Source: Oscillospiraceae bacterium
Lineage (GTDB): Bacteria > Bacillota_A > Clostridia > Oscillospirales > CAG-272
Assembly (NCBI GenBank): GCA_015064425.1
Contig: SVSF01000043.1
Coordinates: 1 to 14,390, forward strand
DNA: 14,390 bases
Direction: 5' to 3'
Of the stretch, positions 13,879 through 14,390 are shown piece after piece (the first letter of the stretch is position 1; the number at the start of each line of letters is the position of its first letter). The notes below the pieces were generated by a model that was not told where the DNA came from, did no database searches, and saw only the letters and a program-made list of their open reading frames with translations. Both the position numbers and the translations under genes were made by a program.

Positions 13879-14390
13879 CTACATAATAAACATAGCATCG
13901 CCAAAGGAAAAAAATCTATATCTTTCCTTTATGGCTTCTTCGTACGCCTTCAACATGAGTTCTCTCGATGACAAAGCAGATACGAGCATGAGCAAGGTGC
14001 TCTTAGGAAGATGGAAATTGGTTATGAGAGCATCGGTGGCTTTAAATCTGTACCCGGGATATATGAATATTCCGGTATCGCCCGATATTGCCTTCACGGT
14101 ACCGTCATCTTCCGAAACACTTTCGAGTACACGGCAGGACGTAGTACCTACCGCAATAACTCTACCCTTCCCGCTCTTTTTCACTGCATTTATTTTTTCC
14201 GCACTTTCCTTGGATACGGATATGTATTCCGTATGCATAACGTGCTCATTTATGTTATCAGCTTTTACGGGTCTGAAGGTTCCGAGGCCGACGTGAAGCA
14301 TTACGGGAGCTATCTCAACTCCCATGTCCTTTATCTCGGAAAGAAGTTCCTCCGTAAAATGAAGTCCTGCCGTAGGCGCTGCCGCAGAAC
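13879..14390 (-). CDS. queA: S-adenosylmethionine:tRNA ribosyltransferase-isomerase, C-terminal part (5' end outside window)
   Basis: The C-terminal 169 residues of QueA, which adds the ribosyl part of SAM to preQ1 in tRNA to form epoxyqueuosine. The frame is open to the right edge with no start, so roughly the first half of the gene is missing. Seen: [15 protein letters not shown] at the cut end, [73 protein letters not shown] and the ending [13 protein letters not shown], all classic for the family. An internal ATG at 14325 is not the start, since conserved QueA sequence continues upstream of it. It is the first visible gene of the minus-strand run, followed by miaA after 36 nt. Confidence 0.97.
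   Translation of the reverse strand, partial: SAAAPTAGLHFTEELLSEIKDMGVEIAPVMLHVGLGTFRPVKADNINEHVMHTEYISVSKESAEKINAVKKSGKGRVIAVGTTSCRVLESVSEDDGTVKAISGDTGIFIYPGYRFKATDALITNFHLPKSTLLMLVSALSSRELMLKAYEEAIKERYRFFSFGDAMFIM

Noticed and set aside
14325..14325. queA start at the ATG at 14325
   Set aside because: Conserved QueA sequence ([15 protein letters not shown]) continues in frame to the window edge, so the ATG is internal.

Overview
The window looks like chromosomal housekeeping DNA from a low-to-mid GC Gram-positive bacterium of the class Clostridia. This rests on the gene order yggS–sepF–divIVA–ileS–lspA–rluD, the Gram-positive division proteins SepF and DivIVA, strong AGGAGG-type ribosome binding sites, and sigma-A promoters with AT-rich leaders. 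Genus cannot be fixed by eye; an Oscillospiraceae/Ruminococcus- or Lachnospiraceae-like gut Clostridium is a guess. I see no mobile element, CRISPR array, tRNA, rRNA or prophage gene.

Plus strand (1–1332): the C-terminal part of an AEC-family carrier runs in from the left edge. It is followed by a near-perfect promoter (TTGACA–17–TATAAT), a structured leader of about 100 nt ending in an 18-pair hairpin plus T-run, and a PnuC-family transporter. The leader has two mutually exclusive hairpins and looks like a transcription-attenuating riboswitch. From memory it most resembles the guanidine-IV (mepA) class, but this is unverified. The pnuC gene ends at a bidirectional terminator shared with the convergent minus-strand genes.

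Minus strand, read right to left (14390→1343): queA (cut by the window edge), miaA, a HlyD-like membrane adaptor and yggS are packed with small gaps or overlaps. sepF follows with its own extended -10 promoter and a downstream hairpin terminator. A 217-nt gap holds two hairpins where many Firmicutes carry ylmG/yggT and ylmH. Then come divIVA (with a long acidic tail), ileS, lspA, rluD-like, a HAD phosphatase, metG and tatD, with gaps of 48 nt or less and several overlaps, so probably one transcript.

Functionally the minus strand combines tRNA charging (IleRS, MetRS), tRNA/rRNA modification (QueA, MiaA, RluD-like), lipoprotein maturation (LspA), the septum/pole machinery (SepF, DivIVA), PLP homeostasis (YggS) and a TatD nuclease. 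It resembles the distal part of the division (dcw) cluster joined to the metS–tatD pair known from Bacillus. Points for a second look are the pnuC leader, the missing ylmG/ylmH, the HlyD-like adaptor without a visible transporter partner, the long DivIVA tail, the CxxD/CxxC zinc knuckle of MetRS, and the absence of a T-box before ileS.
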